A stretch of DNA of 64,000 nt. It comes from UBA6168 sp041163745 (GTDB lineage: Bacteria; Bacteroidota; Bacteroidia; Chitinophagales; Saprospiraceae). The stretch is from assembly GCA_041163745.1 (NCBI GenBank), contig JBEAQU010000020.1, positions 16,049 through 80,048 of the forward strand, given 5' to 3'. The notes under the pieces were generated by a model. The model did not search any database, had not been told where the DNA came from, and saw nothing but the letters and a program-made list of their open reading frames with translations. Both the position numbers and the translations under genes were made by a program. Below, in pieces: positions 63,095 to 64,000 of the stretch; the stretch's first letter is position 1; every line of letters starts with the position of its first letter.

Positions 63095-63799
63095 ATGAAA
63101 AAAATTGTTGTTGCTTTCTTATTTTTTCTCGGATGCGCCGTCATCGTAGTGGCGCAGGAAGCGGACCTCCGCATGGGTTTCCAGGTAAGTCCGACCTTTT
63201 CTTTCATGGGAACGGACAATGGCGACATATCCGGCGAAGGCGTAAACCTGGGCCTGAAAATGGGCGTGCGAGGTGAGGTGTACTTCCGGGAGAATTACGC
63301 ATTCCTGGTCGGACTCGGCTTCGCGTTCAACAGCGGCGGAACCCTCCGCTACGACCGCAGCGTGCCGGGTTGGCCTTGGCGCTCGCAACTGCCGTCCGGT
63401 GTGCTGCCTTCCATGCCCAGTGGGACAGACCTGAAATACAGTGTCCAATACGTCGAGATTCCTGTCGGAATCAAACTGCGGACCAAGGAAATCGGCTACT
63501 TGCGCTATTTTGTGGAACTGCCGGTCATCACCCCCGCTTTCAGATCGCAGGCACGGGGCACCATCGAGTACAGCGGGCTCCGAGAGGAACGGATCGACAT
63601 CAAGGAAGATGTCAGGGCCCTGGCGCTTTCCTGGGGATTCGGCGGGGGGCTGGAGTACAGTGTCGGCGGGAATACTGCCTTGGTGGCCGGCCTCGGTTTC
63701 CAACGGCTCTTCACCGATGTGAGCAAGGACTATACGGATGACCTTTCCTCAAAGGACCATTTGTCGGGAATCATCCTGCAGTTGGGTATGATGTTCTGA
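63095..63799 (+). CDS. Outer-membrane beta-barrel protein (PorT/porin-like family)
   Basis: 234 residues. Signal peptide (MKKIVVAFLFFLGCAVIVVAQ) and then alternating beta-strand sequence with family-like blocks: GVNLGLKMGVRGEVYF, FLVGLGFAFNSGGTLRYD, VQYVEIPVGIKLRTKEIGYL and a C-terminal Phe (LQLGMMF). The YVEIP-GIKLR block is common in the outer-membrane beta-barrel/PorT-like family. Whether it is the true T9SS component PorT/SprT cannot be decided from sequence alone. It is divergent from gldB with a 110-bp gap. Repeat copy C begins 25 nt after its stop. Confidence 0.82.
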   Translation: MKKIVVAFLFFLGCAVIVVAQEADLRMGFQVSPTFSFMGTDNGDISGEGVNLGLKMGVRGEVYFRENYAFLVGLGFAFNSGGTLRYDRSVPGWPWRSQLPSGVLPSMPSGTDLKYSVQYVEIPVGIKLRTKEIGYLRYFVELPVITPAFRSQARGTIEYSGLREERIDIKEDVRALALSWGFGGGLEYSVGGNTALVAGLGFQRLFTDVSKDYTDDLSSKDHLSGIILQLGMMF

Positions 63800-63824
63800 C
63801 AGCACGCTTGCATCAGTTCGCGAC

Positions 63825-64000
63825 GGGTGCAAATCAAATTGTCGGTTTCGCATGGAGGAGGGGGGTGACCTACGATGTCGCGGCCGAAGGGATATGATGG
63901 CATGGCGGATTGGGTGTGCCAGGGAGGTTCTTGTTCCCCGCTTCGCGGGGATGCTGGTACGCGAATTTTAGAGAATTAGGCTAATTACAGGGATTTTTTT
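63825..64000 (+). repeat. Dispersed intergenic repeat, copy C (cut by window end)
   Basis: The first 176 bp of the same element as copies A and B: GTGCAAATCAAATTG, GTCGCGGCCGAAG, ATGGCGGATTGGG, a perfect CCCCGC-TTC-GCGGGG hairpin (63936-63950), GGTACGCGAATTTTAG, GGCTAATTACAGGGATTTTTTT. The sequence ends at the T run, so the distal half lies outside the window. Confidence 0.8.

Overview
The window comes from a gliding-type or surface-secreting member of the Bacteroidota, most likely of the class Saprospiria or a close relative, with a fairly GC-rich genome. Supporting evidence: type IX secretion (T9SS) and gliding genes (sprA, gldB, a PorP/SprF-like and a PorE-like gene, proteins with type A and type B T9SS sorting tails); a fused MurF-alanine racemase; families largely confined to the phylum (GSCFA, DUF5686, DUF4833, TIGR02757); and phylum-type promoter boxes (TAnnTTTG) upstream of several genes. 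No ribosomal RNA, tRNA, prophage, insertion sequence or CRISPR array was recognised.

Layout. 1-5.1 kb: 3' end of murA, an ABC permease, upp-cdsA and an outer-membrane barrel. 5.6-12.5 kb, all +: a sigma-54-type response regulator, a LOG-family hydrolase, a DUF5686 protein, then a tight run CDP-alcohol phosphatidyltransferase / DUF4833 / ruvX. 12.9-26 kb: def-GSCFA (+), aconitase (-), tlyA (+), parC-like (-), polA-dinB (-), DUF58 (+). 26.1-35.2 kb, all -: an apparent three-gene surface operon PorP/SprF-like, PorE-like, and a roughly 1,810-residue type B T9SS protein. 35.8-41.1 kb: a glycosyltransferase (+), an unlisted 29-residue membrane peptide (-), TIGR02757 and murF-alr (-), ruvA (+). 41.4-51.8 kb: the 2,565-residue translocon protein SprA, a type A T9SS cargo protein and a hotdog thioesterase. 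52.3-63.8 kb: an MFS transporter, a kinase-fold protein, lspA, moeA, a large BNR/sortilin-type propeller protein, fabI, gldB and another outer-membrane barrel.

How the genes fit together. Envelope building dominates: peptidoglycan precursors (MurA, MurF-Alr), phospholipid and fatty acid synthesis (CdsA, CDP-alcohol transferase, FabI), lipoprotein maturation (LspA), outer-membrane barrels, and the T9SS/gliding apparatus with two kinds of cargo. The rest is information processing (PolA, ParC-like, RuvA, RuvX, Def, TlyA) and central metabolism (aconitase, Upp).

The least explained item is a dispersed intergenic repeat of about 320-340 bp present in three copies (12.5 kb, 52 kb, and 63.8 kb running off the window end). 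Each copy follows the 3' end of a gene in the same orientation, and the copies carry small hairpins whose arms change in a partly compensating way. The other notable items are the ordered module pattern of the giant type B protein, a roughly 100-residue charged insert in SprA, the 29-residue membrane peptide, and a response regulator with no visible DNA-binding domain.
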